Shown here piece after piece: positions 23,407 to 34,609 of a stretch of DNA of 64,000 bases. A program made the position numbers and the translations under genes. The notes under the pieces are model-generated. The model was not told the DNA's origin. It worked only from the letters and a program-made list of their open reading frames with translations, and did not search any database. The DNA is from Ascochyta rabiei (lineage: Eukaryota; Ascomycota; Dothideomycetes; Pleosporales; Didymellaceae): NCBI RefSeq assembly GCF_004011695.2, contig NC_082420.1:558001-622000 (forward strand), read 5' to 3'. Every line of letters begins with the position of its first letter. The first letter of the stretch is position 1.

Positions 23407-25550
23407 ATGGATCCCTAAGCGGCTTGGGGTGAGAAATTGGAGTTGATTGTTTGATGCTATACCGAGTATAGAGATGCACTAGGAGAGGTTGATGCGCAGA
23501 CAAAGTAAGGACACTTACGTTGATCCAGAGGCACGATGCAGCGAGTCAACAGCTCTTTGATATCGGTGGAAAACCCGAAGCAACTCTGGTCTAGTACTCG
23601 CTCGAGAGAAGAGGAATCTGCCGCTGGATACAGCACATGGTGAAAGCAAAAGAGCATTCGGTATAGAGACACTTGGTAGCCCATAACCGAGTCTGTCCTT
23701 GCCGCCAAAGTGAGATTACTGGTAGACGACAACACCCTCAAAGCGCAAGCAGACATTTTTCTCTCCTGCAATGGGGGGTTTGGTGAACAGCGCACGTCGA
23801 GAAGACGATAGAAGACCTCTAGCTCGATGGGAGAAGAAAACAAGGAACCTAAAAATACAAGAGAAGCGTCGACTCCGGCGCTCTCTTTTCATACCTGGAC
23901 AGGCGTGAGGTGGGCGATGGGTCTTCTCCGGCGAAAGCAGGGTGGGGCAGGACAGTGCGTGTCGTGGTCGTTGTCGTTGCGCATTCGACATGTACTTGGA
24001 TACTGTGTATTCATTACATGCCAACACAAATCAATGGCGTCGAAGCTTCAAAGGGACGTGGCGGTATGGCGGGGCGAGTCAAGGTTCTGCTTATGCCAAA
24101 GAAAAACGAATTCAGACACCTCGAGACAGAGATATTACGTTTGAACTGAGATTTTTTATAGTGCTGCAGACTTGGAGTGGTCATATACTCAAAGTAACTG
24201 GACGCTCTGTAGAGCGGAGACAAGAAAATGTGCATTGCGGCGTTTTGTGTCAATTCGGTGGTTCAGCTGTGCAATAACAATCAATCACTCTTTCATTCGA
24301 TCCAAGCAATTACAATGCTTTACACGATTGTTCAGCACCAAAGTCTCGATAGCACAAGATGTGCCATCAGGGTCCTCAGTCGGCTATCAAGGTTCTCAAG
24401 AGCGTGCTACTATAAGGGGCCGGCCACCTTCTCTTTCCAACTCAACAGGCCCTTACAACGCTGGACACCTTTTTTCCCCGTCGACCCAATAAAATCATCA
24501 CCTAGCTAACACGCAGCCTTGACGCTACTCTCAGAGTCCAAACCTGAAGCCAGGGACTTCCGTCTGCCCCGCGCTAACCGCAATGTCTCACGATGAGGCT
24601 TTCCCCCGCACCCACAACCACGGCTTGTTATCGCGATTAAAACGATCAATTATATATTGGCCATCCAACCACGATGGTGGTCTACTTGGAATGTGCTCTG
24701 AAGGCGTAGACTCCAGACGCCGGCGAATTCACACCGATCTAGACACTGTCCAAAGCCCCGTCGACTAGTTCGTGTTCCCGGACTGTCCTGGCACCAATTT
24801 GGTCTTATGGGTCTTATAAATCCGGGGTAAAGCTGGAGCAAACCGTTGGCCTGTAGCGATCCCTTGATCCGGTGTGTCATACTCGTCGCCTGTCAAGTTA
24901 CTTCGTGCAAAAGTACTTCGACGAAGCTACCCCGCCATTGTTCTTACGGCCTTGCGGACCAAGGATGCATTATCCCGGCATCAAGGATCTCCGCACGGTA
25001 GGTAGCCCCAGGAGCCGCACGCAGTGCGTTTGCGATGGGTTTGCCTGGATGTTTAGGTGGCATCCTATTGGGCAATAGCTTCGCTGCTCTGGGGTGATGA
25101 GAGGTACATTGTGGGATGTGGCTTGTTCAGCTTGCATAGCAGCCCGGAACAACGCTTCGGGTGCGGTCGACCGACAGGTGTAGCTGTCCAAGTACCCCAC
25201 GCGATGATGTATTCCTCTACTCACATGATCTGCTCCAGACGATGCGGTTGGAGGATGACAACACGAGGCTGACGAACGTTGAGCCAGAAAGTACACGGGC
25301 CGATTGTGGACCAGGTTTGAGTGAGGTGAGTTGCGCGTGCTGGTTTCTCTCGTAGATGGCGATCAACTGAATGAGTATCTCGATTTCAAGGGAATTGTCC
25401 CTCGATTCTTCCGTCGTACTGCACGGTCGTGGATTATTTATTGTTGAGCTGAGTAGAAAACATCAGGAGATACCCGTTCCGAAAACAGCAAGCTGCCTAA
25501 GACCAAGCCACCCCGCCTCAAGTTACTCTTTCTTCACCCCTCACACCACA

Positions 25551-25721
25551 ATGCACGTAACCTTGACCCTAGTCCTGATTTACACACTAATGTCAGGCCA
25601 CGTTAACCCTTGCTATCCACGGATAGACCACTCCACTGATGAGCGTCTGCGGTCCTCGCGGTACGAGCTTCGCCTCCCGTCCGATGCAGCATCATCCGAC
25701 AGCTTGTTGCCCAATCCTTGA
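25551..25721 (+). CDS. Possible small secreted protein (56 residues)
   Basis: Short ORF that begins with a CACAATG start context typical of fungi and a hydrophobic N-terminus (VTLTLVLIYTLMSG) that could be a signal peptide. The rest is charged and serine-rich with a single cysteine. I do not recognise it. The lack of cysteine pairs argues against a typical effector, and the ORF may be chance or a remnant of a larger gene. Stop at 25719-25721. Confidence 0.22.
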   Translation: MHVTLTLVLIYTLMSGHVNPCYPRIDHSTDERLRSSRYELRLPSDAASSDSLLPNP

Positions 25722-25973
25722 GAATGTACCCCTCGGTGGGCACTGCACCCCATGACAGGACCTTCTCAGGCCAATGAGGATTACTGCTCAGCCATGCAAT
25801 AGCTCCGGCTCGCCGAAAAGTCGACTCGGACTGGTCGGTAGAGAGGAGTGTGTTACTGAATAGAGCTGTAGGTTTCCAAGAAAGCAAACGCTCGAGCTAT
25901 CGAGACCCTGGTACTCCAGTTGTACCGCAGGGTGGAGTTACTGTCTCGCGCTTATCAGCAGGCTCAATTGCAA

Positions 25974-25983
25974 GTATATAAGA
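25974..25983 (+). promoter_or_regulatory. TATA box of the alcohol dehydrogenase gene
   Basis: GTATATAAGA lies about 110 bp upstream of the ATG at 26093, followed by a CT-rich leader (CCTCTCTCCACCC and TCTCAATATC). This is the clearest TATA plus pyrimidine-rich leader of the window and fits a highly expressed glycolytic-type gene. Confidence 0.7.
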
Positions 25984-26092
25984 CCTCTCTCCACCCTGTC
26001 AATTGAACCATCAGCTTTCGACCAAACAACTCACTACTACTCTCAATATCTTTTCTCGTACATTCAGCTCTTCATCTTCCATCTAATTCACA

Positions 26093-27258
26093 ATGCCAGA
26101 AATCCCAAAAGAACAATGGGCGCAGGTCATCGAGAAGACCGGTGGACCCGTCGACTACAAGAAGATTCCCGTACAGCGGCCTGGCCCAGATGAGGTTCTC
26201 GTCAACATCAAGTACTCTGGTGTCTGCCACACTGATCTGCACGCCGTGAACGGTGACTGGCCCCTGGTAAGCTCAAAACCCACTGCTACTTACGATCACA
26301 TGACCTGACATATATCCAAGGCCACTAAGCTACCTCTTGTCGGTGGTCACGAGGGCGCTGGTGTCGTCGTTGCTCGAGGCGACCTTGTCAAAGACATCGA
26401 GATTGGCGACTACGCTGGTGTGAAGTGGATCAACGGAACATGCCTTTCCTGCGACTTCTGCCAACAGTCAGACGAGCCTCTCTGTTCGCAGGCCCTCCTT
26501 TCCGGTTACACAGTCGACGGTACCTTCCAGCAGTACTGCATTGCCAAGGCTGCTCACGTTGCCCGAATTCCCAAGGAGTGTGACCTCGCCGCCATTGCTC
26601 CCGTTCTCTGCGCTGGTATCACCGTCTACAAAGGCCTGAAGGAGTCCGGTGTCAAGCCCGGTCAGTGGGTCGCTATCGTCGGTGCTGGTGGTGGTCTTGG
26701 ATCTCTTGCTTGCCAGTACGCCAAGGCAATGGGCTGCCGCATCATTGGTATTGATACCGGCGACGAGAAGCAGAAGATGGTCACCCAACAGCTTGGTGGT
26801 GAAGTATTCGTTGACTTTGCCACATCCAAGAACCTCGTGGCCGATGTACAGAAGGCTACACCCGATGGTCTTGGCCCCCACGCAGTCATCCTCGTTGCTG
26901 TAAACGAGAAGCCGTTCCAGCAAGCTGCTGAGTACGTCCGACCTCGTGGTACCGTCATTTGCATTGGTCTCCCAGCCGGTGCCTACCTCAAGGCCCCTGT
27001 CTTCGAGTCTGTCATCAAGATGGTCAGAATCCAAGGTAAGGTTTCTACTTTATAATATCATATATGATATACCGACTGACAAAACCAGGTTCTTATGTTG
27101 GCAACCGCAAGGACAGTGCCGAAGCCATCGACTTCTTTGCTCGTGGCTTGATCAAGGCACCATACAAGGTTGTTGGGCTCTCCGAACTCCAGATGGTGTA
27201 CGACAAGATGCACGCTGGTGCCATTGCTGGGCGATACGTCCTCGATACCTCGAAGTAG
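26093..27258 (+). CDS. ADH1: Zinc-dependent alcohol dehydrogenase (ADH1 family)
   Basis: Cytosolic medium-chain alcohol dehydrogenase interconverting acetaldehyde and ethanol with NAD(H). The exons are 26093-26266, 26321-27035 and 27089-27258, giving 352 residues, the normal length. Catalytic zinc ligands are Cys45 (GVCHTDLH) and His68 (GGHEGAG). The structural zinc loop shows [15 protein letters not shown]. The Rossmann fingerprint is GAGGGLGS, followed by an acidic residue in [10 protein letters not shown] as expected for NAD. The C-terminus [20 protein letters not shown] is typical of fungal ADH1. Both introns lie at clean consensus sites (GTAAGC and GTAAGG donors). The TATA and CT-rich leader suggest strong, carbon-source-dependent expression, which is inference. 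Confidence 0.96.
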
Positions 27259-27748
27259 ATTGCTTGCAGGAAGCATTGTAAGTGGCAAAGGGCGCCAATC
27301 CTGATGGGAGCGACCGGGAGATACCACGCTGGTTAGACAGCTAGCCTTCCTGTAAATACTGGATCAATGAATTTTCACCTTGAATTTTTTTTTCAATCTT
27401 CTTGTATACAGATGGACATTGGAGTTTTATCAGAATACTGTACAGGCATTCTCACTGGGTCTTTACCTTGGCTGATCACATTCAATCTGTCACGGAAAGG
27501 ACGATGGGATGAGGTGAGATTGATGTTTTCGTCCGCGAACGGACGTCGTACCACGTCAAACCAGCACACTTAGCATCACTCTACGAGAACTAGGGGTTTG
27601 GCGCCATCAAGTTCTCGATACGCAGCACGTCTAAGTCCCACCGGTGCAATCATGGGAAAAACATGAGGCCCCTGACTGTGAAGGCTGCCACGCCTGAACA
27701 GCTCACCTTTGAAAAGACTGCCATGGCAGATGTTCATGGATTGATCGA
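27259..27748. other. Intergenic region
   Basis: 3' flank of the alcohol dehydrogenase gene and upstream region of the broken Zn2Cys6 gene. No gene or repeat was recognised. Confidence 0.5.
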
Positions 27749-28948
27749 ATGCCAACAAAACGATACCACAAGAAATCTCGGACCGGATGCAACACGTGCA
27801 AGCGACGGCGCGTCAAATGCGATGAAGGTACGCCCGTATGTGGAAACTGCGCTCAACGGCAGGATCCATGCGGGTATTCACATGCGACCTCGATCGTCAC
27901 CACTGCCAAATCGAGGAAGCTTGTTGCAACAACGAAAGCGTCCCAATTCCCGTCGCCGGAACAGATCGCCTTCCTTACGTCGTGTCCATTGTTCGATGCC
28001 TACAGCGGTCCGTCTTCACAACGCGTCTCCTGTAATGCCACCCGAATGTGAGAATTGCAGCTCATGCATCAATGGAGCACCGTTACATGTGTCAACTCCG
28101 GCCCTCGCAACATGGAAGTCTTCCGTGACTGGACCGTCAACAAGGCCTTGGAGTATTCCTACCTTATGGATATACTACTTGCATTCACCTCTCTTCACAG
28201 CGCAAGCGAAGCGACAGGGACGATTGAGACGTACATCCACGTCACTGCAGCGCTCCACTACCAGAATCAGAGTATTGCCGAGCTCAATCGAGGTCAGTCG
28301 CTGGTCAGGATTACTGAAGAGACCTGTGAGTCTGTTGTTCTGGCTACTGCTCTCAATGCCATTTGCACTTTGCTGGCATCGATGGTCCCGGCAGCATCAG
28401 ACGAGCGACTGGATCCTATGCCTGAGGTGATGCTGCGGGTTAGGAGGTGTATGCTGGGCCTGCACGAAGTGATTGAGCAGTGTCGTAGCTGAGCTGAGAA
28501 TAGTGAATTGGCGCGTATCTTCAGAAGTCCTACCGTCCAGAAGATCGAGGATAGCAGACTTATTACTGCGGACAAAGTACGAGCGCTGAGCGATGCGGGA
28601 CTAGCGAACATGGATCAGGACGATACTGCGACTCCCTTTGTACGCAGCGCGCTGCAGAAGATAGAGAAGGCATATGCCGATAACAATGGTCGATCGATCT
28701 TCGGATGGTTAGTCATGATCGAGGCTGAGTTCTTTCACAAAGTCGGGTCAGGCGAAACTGCAGCTATGGTGACACTGGCGTGTTGGGGCACACTTACGTT
28801 TGCGTTGGAGGAAGTTTGGTGGACAAGATACGCCGGTAAGCGGATTGTTGAAGATCTGTTCGCCCAACTGAATGGTCGTGATAGCCGATGGAACGAGGGT
28901 CTGCAGTGGTGTTATAGGCAAGTTGGGATATGCGGCAAAGTCGATTGA
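27749..28948 (+). pseudogene. Zn2Cys6 transcription factor (Upc2-like), interrupted by in-frame TGA codons
   Basis: One frame runs for 400 codons with family character throughout but contains TGA at 28049-28051 and 28490-28492. The start gives KSRTGCNTCKRRRVKCDEGT, then CGNC and DPCGY: a complete Zn2Cys6 domain at residues 8-42. After the first stop come ELQLMHQWSTVTC and ALEYSYLMDILLAFTSLHSA, the conserved start of the Upc2-like regulatory domain, still in frame. After the second stop come SELARIFRSPTV and an aromatic-rich segment (VWWTRY) to the final TGA. Both stops would be CGA (Arg) after a single C-to-T change. No consensus intron of usable length and phase removes the first stop; the second could fall in a weak 57-nt intron (donor GTGTATG). 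A truncated 100-residue DNA-binding protein may still be made. Confidence 0.7.
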
Positions 28949-29614
28949 TCCACGTTATCCGAATTTCTTTGTTATCGTTGCGGCTGTCTTTCACGTTCGG
29001 GCTAAAAAGGTCAAAGGGTCGAAAGGGCTGGCACAGAAATTCGATTGGCAGAGGTACTTATTCATGCTATGCGTAGTCAGTGGGTTGATCACAATCCGGA
29101 ACGTATTTCGCGTCGCCGGGTACGCTATGGGTGTTATGTACAAGCCGTTGGTTTTCTGCTTATGTTTGACTGGCCAAAGCATATAGGACGGCAATCTGCT
29201 GGCACACGAGTGGCCAATATATCTCTTTGACGTGCTGCTCATGGCTATCAGCCTTATGATCTGCACGACGTGGTATCGTATCCAAGGCCTTCCAGAATAA
29301 TGCAGACGACACATGTGACGATGGCTGGTCAGGGTATCCATGGCGCTCGGGTTAGTGTTCAGGAGGGGCTACCGTGGTGGCAGCTTGGCAGTTTTCGAGT
29401 TATTGAACTGAGACATGGCAGAAACGAAGGGACAAAGGACATGAGGGTTGGTGGAAAGATAGCAGTACAAGCAGAATTGTGTAATCATCATCATCATCAT
29501 TATATCGTAGCCTCATATCTCGAAACACCAGGAACCGAGAGGGGTTGCTGTGGTTGTGCTGATAGGCAGCAACAGGTCTTCCTATGACCCAGGTATAGGC
29601 CCAGCAATGACACA
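28949..29614. other. Intergenic region between the broken regulator and GID8
   Basis: Convergent 3' flanks. A short CAT repeat occurs at about 29486-29500. No gene was recognised. Confidence 0.5.
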
Positions 29615-30792
29615 TCATTGTACCATTACGTCTGCGCCTTCGCCATTGTTCCCGATAGCTTTGTCTTCGGTGCCTTGCAGTCCAAGAGGCATAACGGGAG
29701 GAATGTCCTTGTTGACCTCTCGAGCCTTTGCTTCTGCCCATTGCCGTAGGCGTACCAGGCTCCTCATCCGAGCCTCTCCATGGGCGCCCATGCTCATGAG
29801 GATAGCCTCATTTACTCGGCTGGCAACATTCCGACGCAGCGACGGCTCCAAAAGCTCACCAAGCTCTTTCTGCAGCTTGCCAGTGGCCGGAAGGAAGATG
29901 AGCAGGGTCATGGTGAGCTCGAGGTCCTTGAGAAAGTCTGGGTTTGTAGCAGCGCGGGGAGCCAGCTGTGACGATGCAAAGCTCAGTGCGGGTGTAACGT
30001 CTGAAGTTGCGGACGCAGTGCACGACCGAATCAACTCAATGAGCTGCAGGCGAAGCAGTGCAAAATGAAGAGCGGGATCGGTGTCAAGAATCTTTCATGT
30101 GTTAGCTGAGCTCAGTACAAGAATGTGTCAACTAAACATGTGTTTGCTTGCAATCATACTGAGGACTGAAGGTTTGATTATCATCAAGGAAGATTATGCG
30201 TGGTGCATGAAACTGGATATAATCCTGCAAGAAGGAGAGAGACTGGGAGTGTGTCAATGCATACCTGAGGGTTCAGATCGTTGATCTTAGTGACGGCAGC
30301 ATCAATATCGCCAGCATGGATAGCCTGTCGTATTTCTACGCGAGACTGGATAAACTCCTCTTCAAATGGTAACTGGATGTTCGCTTCTTTGGCAAACTTC
30401 TCTGCAGCTCGGGGATATCCCTCACTGACCAGGTAGTCCATGACGACGAAGTTGATGTCTCTGTTATACAGTCAGCAAATGCTTGTGTACATACATGCTG
30501 ATGGAATGGTAAAGTAGAGCAACAAGCGTTGCTCGAGATCAGACTACAAGTTATGTTGTGCTCTACACGGAATTTTCGGAGAGATTCCCAACTTATTTTT
30601 TATCGCATCATGTAAGAAGGCACAAGTGGAAAAATGAGTGTAACTTACGACTTGGAGGGCTTGACATCGTCAATCTTCCTCTGAAAAGGGTGTTGCGTCG
30701 GCGTTGCAGCCGAGACGGAAGCAGTGGATGAGCTCTGCGGGTCAGGTTAGTGTGAGGGGCGCAGCTTGTCTGTCGCAGAGTATGCATACCAT
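29615..30792 (-). CDS. GID8: GID/CTLH E3 ligase subunit Gid8
   Basis: Scaffold subunit of the GID (CTLH) ubiquitin ligase, which in yeast degrades gluconeogenic enzymes. The minus-strand exons are 30792-30790, 30734-30649, 30460-30265 and 30091-29615, giving 253 residues. The first coding exon is just the ATG, spliced to AGCTCATCC; this yields MSSSTASVSA and then the family string FQRKIDDVKPSKSDINFVVMDYLV. LisH motif: MDYLVSEGYPRAAEKFAKEA. CTLH: IQSRVEIRQAIHAGDIDAAVTKINDLNPQILDT. The CRA part follows (LHFALLRLQLIELIRSC and EARMRSLVRLRQWAE). Introns 2 and 3 are 188 and 173 nt, long for this genome; intron 3 ends in AAAG with a good CTAAC upstream. The splice of LNPQ to ILDTDPALHF matches the family. 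The gene shares its promoter region with the divergent URK1. Confidence 0.9.
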
Positions 30793-31152
30793 GGTGAAGC
30801 AGAGGCGCTTTATCACCTCATCCGACGTCCATCAGGAAAAGCGTGAAGCTGCTCGACCGCGGTCGAGTGTCGTGGGCTCGCGCAAAGTTTGCGGGCTGTT
30901 GGTGCAGGAAGAGTCGTTGCAACGAAGCTCATGAAGAGAAAGTCAGCTCGCTTGGTAGCGCTGCTTGGCGAGAAACAGTGGGCCTCCAAGGCCGCGCAGT
31001 AAGCGGGCGGCCCCGAGCAGCTACTCAAAATCTGTCGTTACGATATCACTACATAAAGCTTTGCATATCTTTAGCCCCCCGTTGTTTTATTTTCCATATG
31101 AAATGAGGTAGGTGTTGGATTGACTTGAAACTCAAAATTTTCACGCGCCATC
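30793..31152. other. Bidirectional promoter of GID8 and URK1
   Basis: 360 bp between two divergently transcribed start codons. No TATA is obvious near either start. No gene was recognised. Confidence 0.55.
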
Positions 31153-32594
31153 ATGTCCTCACAAGGCCGCCGAACACATTACCAGCCTCCATGGGGCAAC
31201 GCCAACATCATTGGCGTAGCTGGCAGCTCCGGGTCTGGCAAGACTTCTTTGGCGTTGGCTATTGTGGCCTCCATGAACCTGCCATGGGTGGTAATCCTTT
31301 CAATGGTGCGTACGAAGCACGTGCAGTGGATCACGTGCACACATACTGAACATAGTCAGGATTCGTTCTATAAGTCGTTAACCCCGGAGCAATCGGCAAA
31401 GGCTTTTCAAAACGAATGGGACTTTGATTCGCCTGAGGCCATCGATTTTGATATCCTGGTTGAAAGATTGAAAGAGATCAAAGCTGGGTATGGATATCGT
31501 CACATTTGAAAATATCTGGCTGACCGTCAAACAGTAAGGTTGCAGAAGTACCAGTCTACTCTTTCGAGAAGCACGCAAGACTCGAGCAGACAACCACAAT
31601 CTACTCACCCCATGTTGTGATCTTAGAGGGAATTTTTGCCCTTCACGACCAGCGAGTTTTGGACATGCTTGATCTTAAGATCTTTGCTGAAGCAGACTCT
31701 GACCTCTGTCTGTCGCGACGATTGGTTCGAGACGTCAAGGAACGTGGTCGTGATATCGAAGGCTGCATCAAGCAGTGGTTCGCTTTCGTCAAGCCGAACT
31801 TCTACAAATATGTTGCGCCGCAGCGTGAAATTGCCGACCTTATCGTCCCTCGGGGTATCGAGAACAAAGTCGCCATTTCCATGGTCAGTGACCAAGTCCG
31901 GAAGACACTCAAGCACAAGTCGGCTCAACACCAGATGGAGCTTCGACGCCTGGGCCAGATCGCTGAAGACAGTCCGCTACATGGCAACGCAAAGGTTTTG
32001 GAGCAGACCAGTCAAGTCAGGGGCATGCATACTATGCTCATGGACCAGAGCACTTCCAAAGAAGATTTTGTCTTCTACTTTGACAGAATGGTCGCGCTGC
32101 TCATTGAGACGGCGGTGGACTTCATGCCGTTCACACCCAGGCAGATCTACACGCCGCAGAACAACATCTATATGGGACTTAAGAAGGAAGGCGAAGTCAG
32201 TGCTGTAGTTGTCCTACGTGGTGGCAGTGCGTTCGAAACTGGCCTCCGACGCACGATTCCAGACTGCGTTACAGGGAGAATACTGATCCAGACAAACTAC
32301 CGGACTGGAGAGCCTGAACTGCATTACCGAGCACTACCTCCAAACATTGCCCAGCACAGTCTTGTTTTAGTATTGGATCCGCAGTTCTCGTCCGGTGCCG
32401 CAGCGTTGATGGCTGTGCAGGTCTTGGTAGATCACGGTGTTCCAGCGGAGAGGATAGCATTCGTTACCTACGCGGCTGGTCGCGTTGGAATGAACCGTGT
32501 GCTTAGCGTGTTCCCTGAGATGAAGATCGTCGTGGCGAGGATAGGAGACGACATGGAGAATCGATGGGTCGAAACAAAATACTTGGGGTGCTGA
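31153..32594 (+). CDS. URK1: Uridine kinase (uridine/cytidine kinase with UPRTase-like domain)
   Basis: Pyrimidine salvage enzyme that phosphorylates uridine and cytidine. The exons are 31153-31305, 31360-31487 and 31535-32594, giving 446 residues. The P-loop is GVAGSSGSGKTSLA near residue 21. DSFYKSL follows the first splice, and the catalytic region continues with DFDSPEAIDFD and VVILEGIFALHD. A lid segment with RRLVRDVKERGRD is present. From about residue 240 a uracil-phosphoribosyltransferase-like domain follows, with RGGSAFETGLRRTIP and VLVLDPQFSSGAAALMAV at the PRPP-binding position, as in Urk1/UCKL proteins. Introns are 54 and 47 nt. The gene converges with PPG1, 212 bp between stops. 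Confidence 0.95.
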
Positions 32595-32806
32595 TAAAGC
32601 GCGTTGCACAGGATAGCAAGCTATAACATAACTCAAAGCAACGCTCTTGGTTCGACATAGTATTCACGCAAATGTCTATGCAGTGTCTGCCTCTTCATGC
32701 CTCTGTACTGGCCCAGAACGCGACGAAGACAAGAAGCAGAGCAACACCCAACGCCACATGCAAATCCCTTTCCAGTGCCATATCGCGTAAGTACGTACAA
32801 TGGGTA

Positions 32807-33867
32807 TCATAAGAAGTACTCTGTTGTCACCTCCTTGCCCTGCTGTTGCTGCTGCTCAGCTCTATGTACATCGTTGTCAGGGCTTGCATCGAAGACATTG
32901 AAGAAGCGTTCGCCGGTGTCGCTGACCTCCAACACGCTCGCCATGTTCCCGCAACGGTAGCAATAGTTGGGAGCACTCCATACAGTGCTCAATCTGTCAT
33001 CGAAGAGGACCTGGAAGCCCTCCTGGCAGAGTTGGTGTGCTCGTAGGATATGCGACATAGCGTTCACTTCCAGGAACTTCTTCACAACTTGTGCGCCGAA
33101 GGTGTACCCAGCTCCCCGGGGACTGAGCGAGAACTCGTCTCGCTCGGGGTCTGGATCGCTCCATACCAGATCTGCCATCGGACCTTCGTGTGGGATTTCT
33201 CGGAAGCGATCGATGATTTTGATTTGGTCGATGGAATGTATGGAAGGTGACAGGCCGCCGTGTACGCAGAAGATCTGGTCGTTGATGACAACTGACAGCG
33301 TCAGGAAGTCGAACATGTCGGTGAAATGATGCCACACGTTTGCGTTGCCGTATTTCCGTGAACACTCGGTGTAGAAGCCGTACGATTGGGTGACGCCTCG
33401 AGACTCGTGGTTGCCGCGAATGAGGTGCACTCGATGCGGGTATCGAAGCTTCAAGCAGACCAGGAGGGAGATAGTTTCGACAGAGAAGAGGCCGCGATCG
33501 ACGTAATCTCCTGAATTGTTGTCAGTTACGGCGGTTGCGTGTGAGTGGGAGCAAATGAGTTACCTAAGAAAAGATAGTTTGTGTCTGGACATGGTCCTCC
33601 GATCTTGAAGATCTCCATCATGTCGAAGAACTGGCCGTGGATGTCGCCGACGACTGTCACGGGTGCTCTGATGTGCACGACATTACTCTCCTTCATAAGA
33701 AGCTCCTTTGTCTTTGCGCATATTGCCTCGACTACGGACTCGGCCAGCAGCTCCTTCTTGGAGAGCCGCGATATACACTCATCGAGGTCTACGGTAGCTG
33801 TACACAATCAGCCTGTGTGAGCATACGTCTTTGCGCTCATGCGTGACGTACACGGAAGACCTGGCAT
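32807..33867 (-). CDS. PPG1: PP2A-like serine/threonine phosphatase Ppg1
   Basis: Catalytic phosphatase of the PP2A family, Ppg1 branch, linked in yeast to glycogen and to the Far complex that controls mitophagy. The minus-strand exons are 33867-33852, 33797-33564 and 33510-32807, giving 317 residues. The first coding exon is 16 nt (Met-Pro-Gly-Leu-Pro and one base) with a GTACGT donor. Metal-binding motifs are complete: GDIHGQ, GDYVDRG (restored by splicing of intron 2), RGNHE and the later HGGLSP. PYCYRCGN-type residues ([14 protein letters not shown]) and the C-terminus TTEYFL match the PP2A group carboxy end that is methylated on Leu. Choice of Ppg1 over Sit4, PP4 or Pph21 rests on LDECISRL at the start, [17 protein letters not shown], and [20 protein letters not shown]. 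Confidence 0.92.
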
Positions 33868-34609
33868 GGTAGTAGTTGTGAAGTTGGTGTGAAGAGAGGC
33901 GGCATAGACGGCAAGCTCAGGGTATCGAGGCGAAGGTGGTCGCTAGCAGGTGTCGATACCGTACAATCATCCTCGGAGGCGCATCGAGACGTAGAGTACA
34001 CAAGACGGCGCAAAGGCGAACATGGGAGGCAACTGTGCTGCCGCTCCGTCCCTCGTTGCTCACCATCCCGCATTGGCCCAAGCTCAGGTGACTAAGAAAC
34101 CCGAGCTGCGGCAAGCGTCCCTTACACTTCCAAACGCTCGATAGCGACAGAAGCTCGGTACAACAGCTGTTGAATGTTCCCAGTCTTTTGCTTGGCCAGT
34201 CCTGGGCTGCGTCTATCATGCACTTCCCTTGCTCTTGCCCTCTGTCTCGATCATTCTGACGGCTGGTTTCTTCTCCTCACACCAGCAGCTTGCCAGCTTC
34301 GGCATTTCCATCCAGTTTCCATCTTCTCTTTGTGCCATGTTCTTCGCACCGCGATTGCACAACCCAACCTATCAGTCCGTCCCCGTGGACGCGCAGGATC
34401 TCAGTCAATGAACGGTCGTGCTTTCCTATCCTCTTGGCACGTGCGCGCGACCAAATTCGAGGAACGCGCACCTCAGCGTTTCTTTCCTCGCAAAGAGCCC
34501 AGCCGCACCTCGCTTGACAACAATCCCTCCAGCTCAAAAGCTCCCTGGCCAAGGCAGTTCTCAATCCTTCCATCCTGGCTGTTCGAATACACACTCTTTC
34601 GGTGGAGGA
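33868..34609. other. Divergent intergenic region
   Basis: Between PPG1 (-) and the proline-rich gene (+). The frame of the first exon of the proline-rich gene stays open back to about 34418, so the coding sequence may start earlier or an upstream exon may exist. Nothing else was recognised. Confidence 0.5.

Larger units (their letters stand above)
23407..26092. other. 2.7 kb gene-poor stretch
   Basis: The longest region without a convincing gene. Two promoter-like spots are visible. The first is CTATAAGG at about 24410-24417, with a pyrimidine-rich leader and a 61-codon ORF from 24583 that resembles nothing I know. The second is a CT/CA-rich leader ending CACCACAATG at 25553 before a 56-codon ORF (listed separately). 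These may be gene remnants. The last 150 bp before 26093 belong to the alcohol dehydrogenase promoter. No transposon ends were noticed. Confidence 0.5.

Noticed and set aside
28049..28051. Selenocysteine or programmed readthrough at TGA
   Set aside because: Filamentous ascomycetes are not known to make selenoproteins, and the position corresponds to an arginine codon context, so a point mutation is simpler.
28433..28489. Intron removing the second TGA of the broken Zn2Cys6 gene
   Set aside because: A GTGTATG...GAATAG segment of 57 nt would keep the frame, but the signals are weak and the removed residues look like family sequence. It would not repair the first TGA in any case, so the pseudogene call stands, with doubt kept on this second stop.
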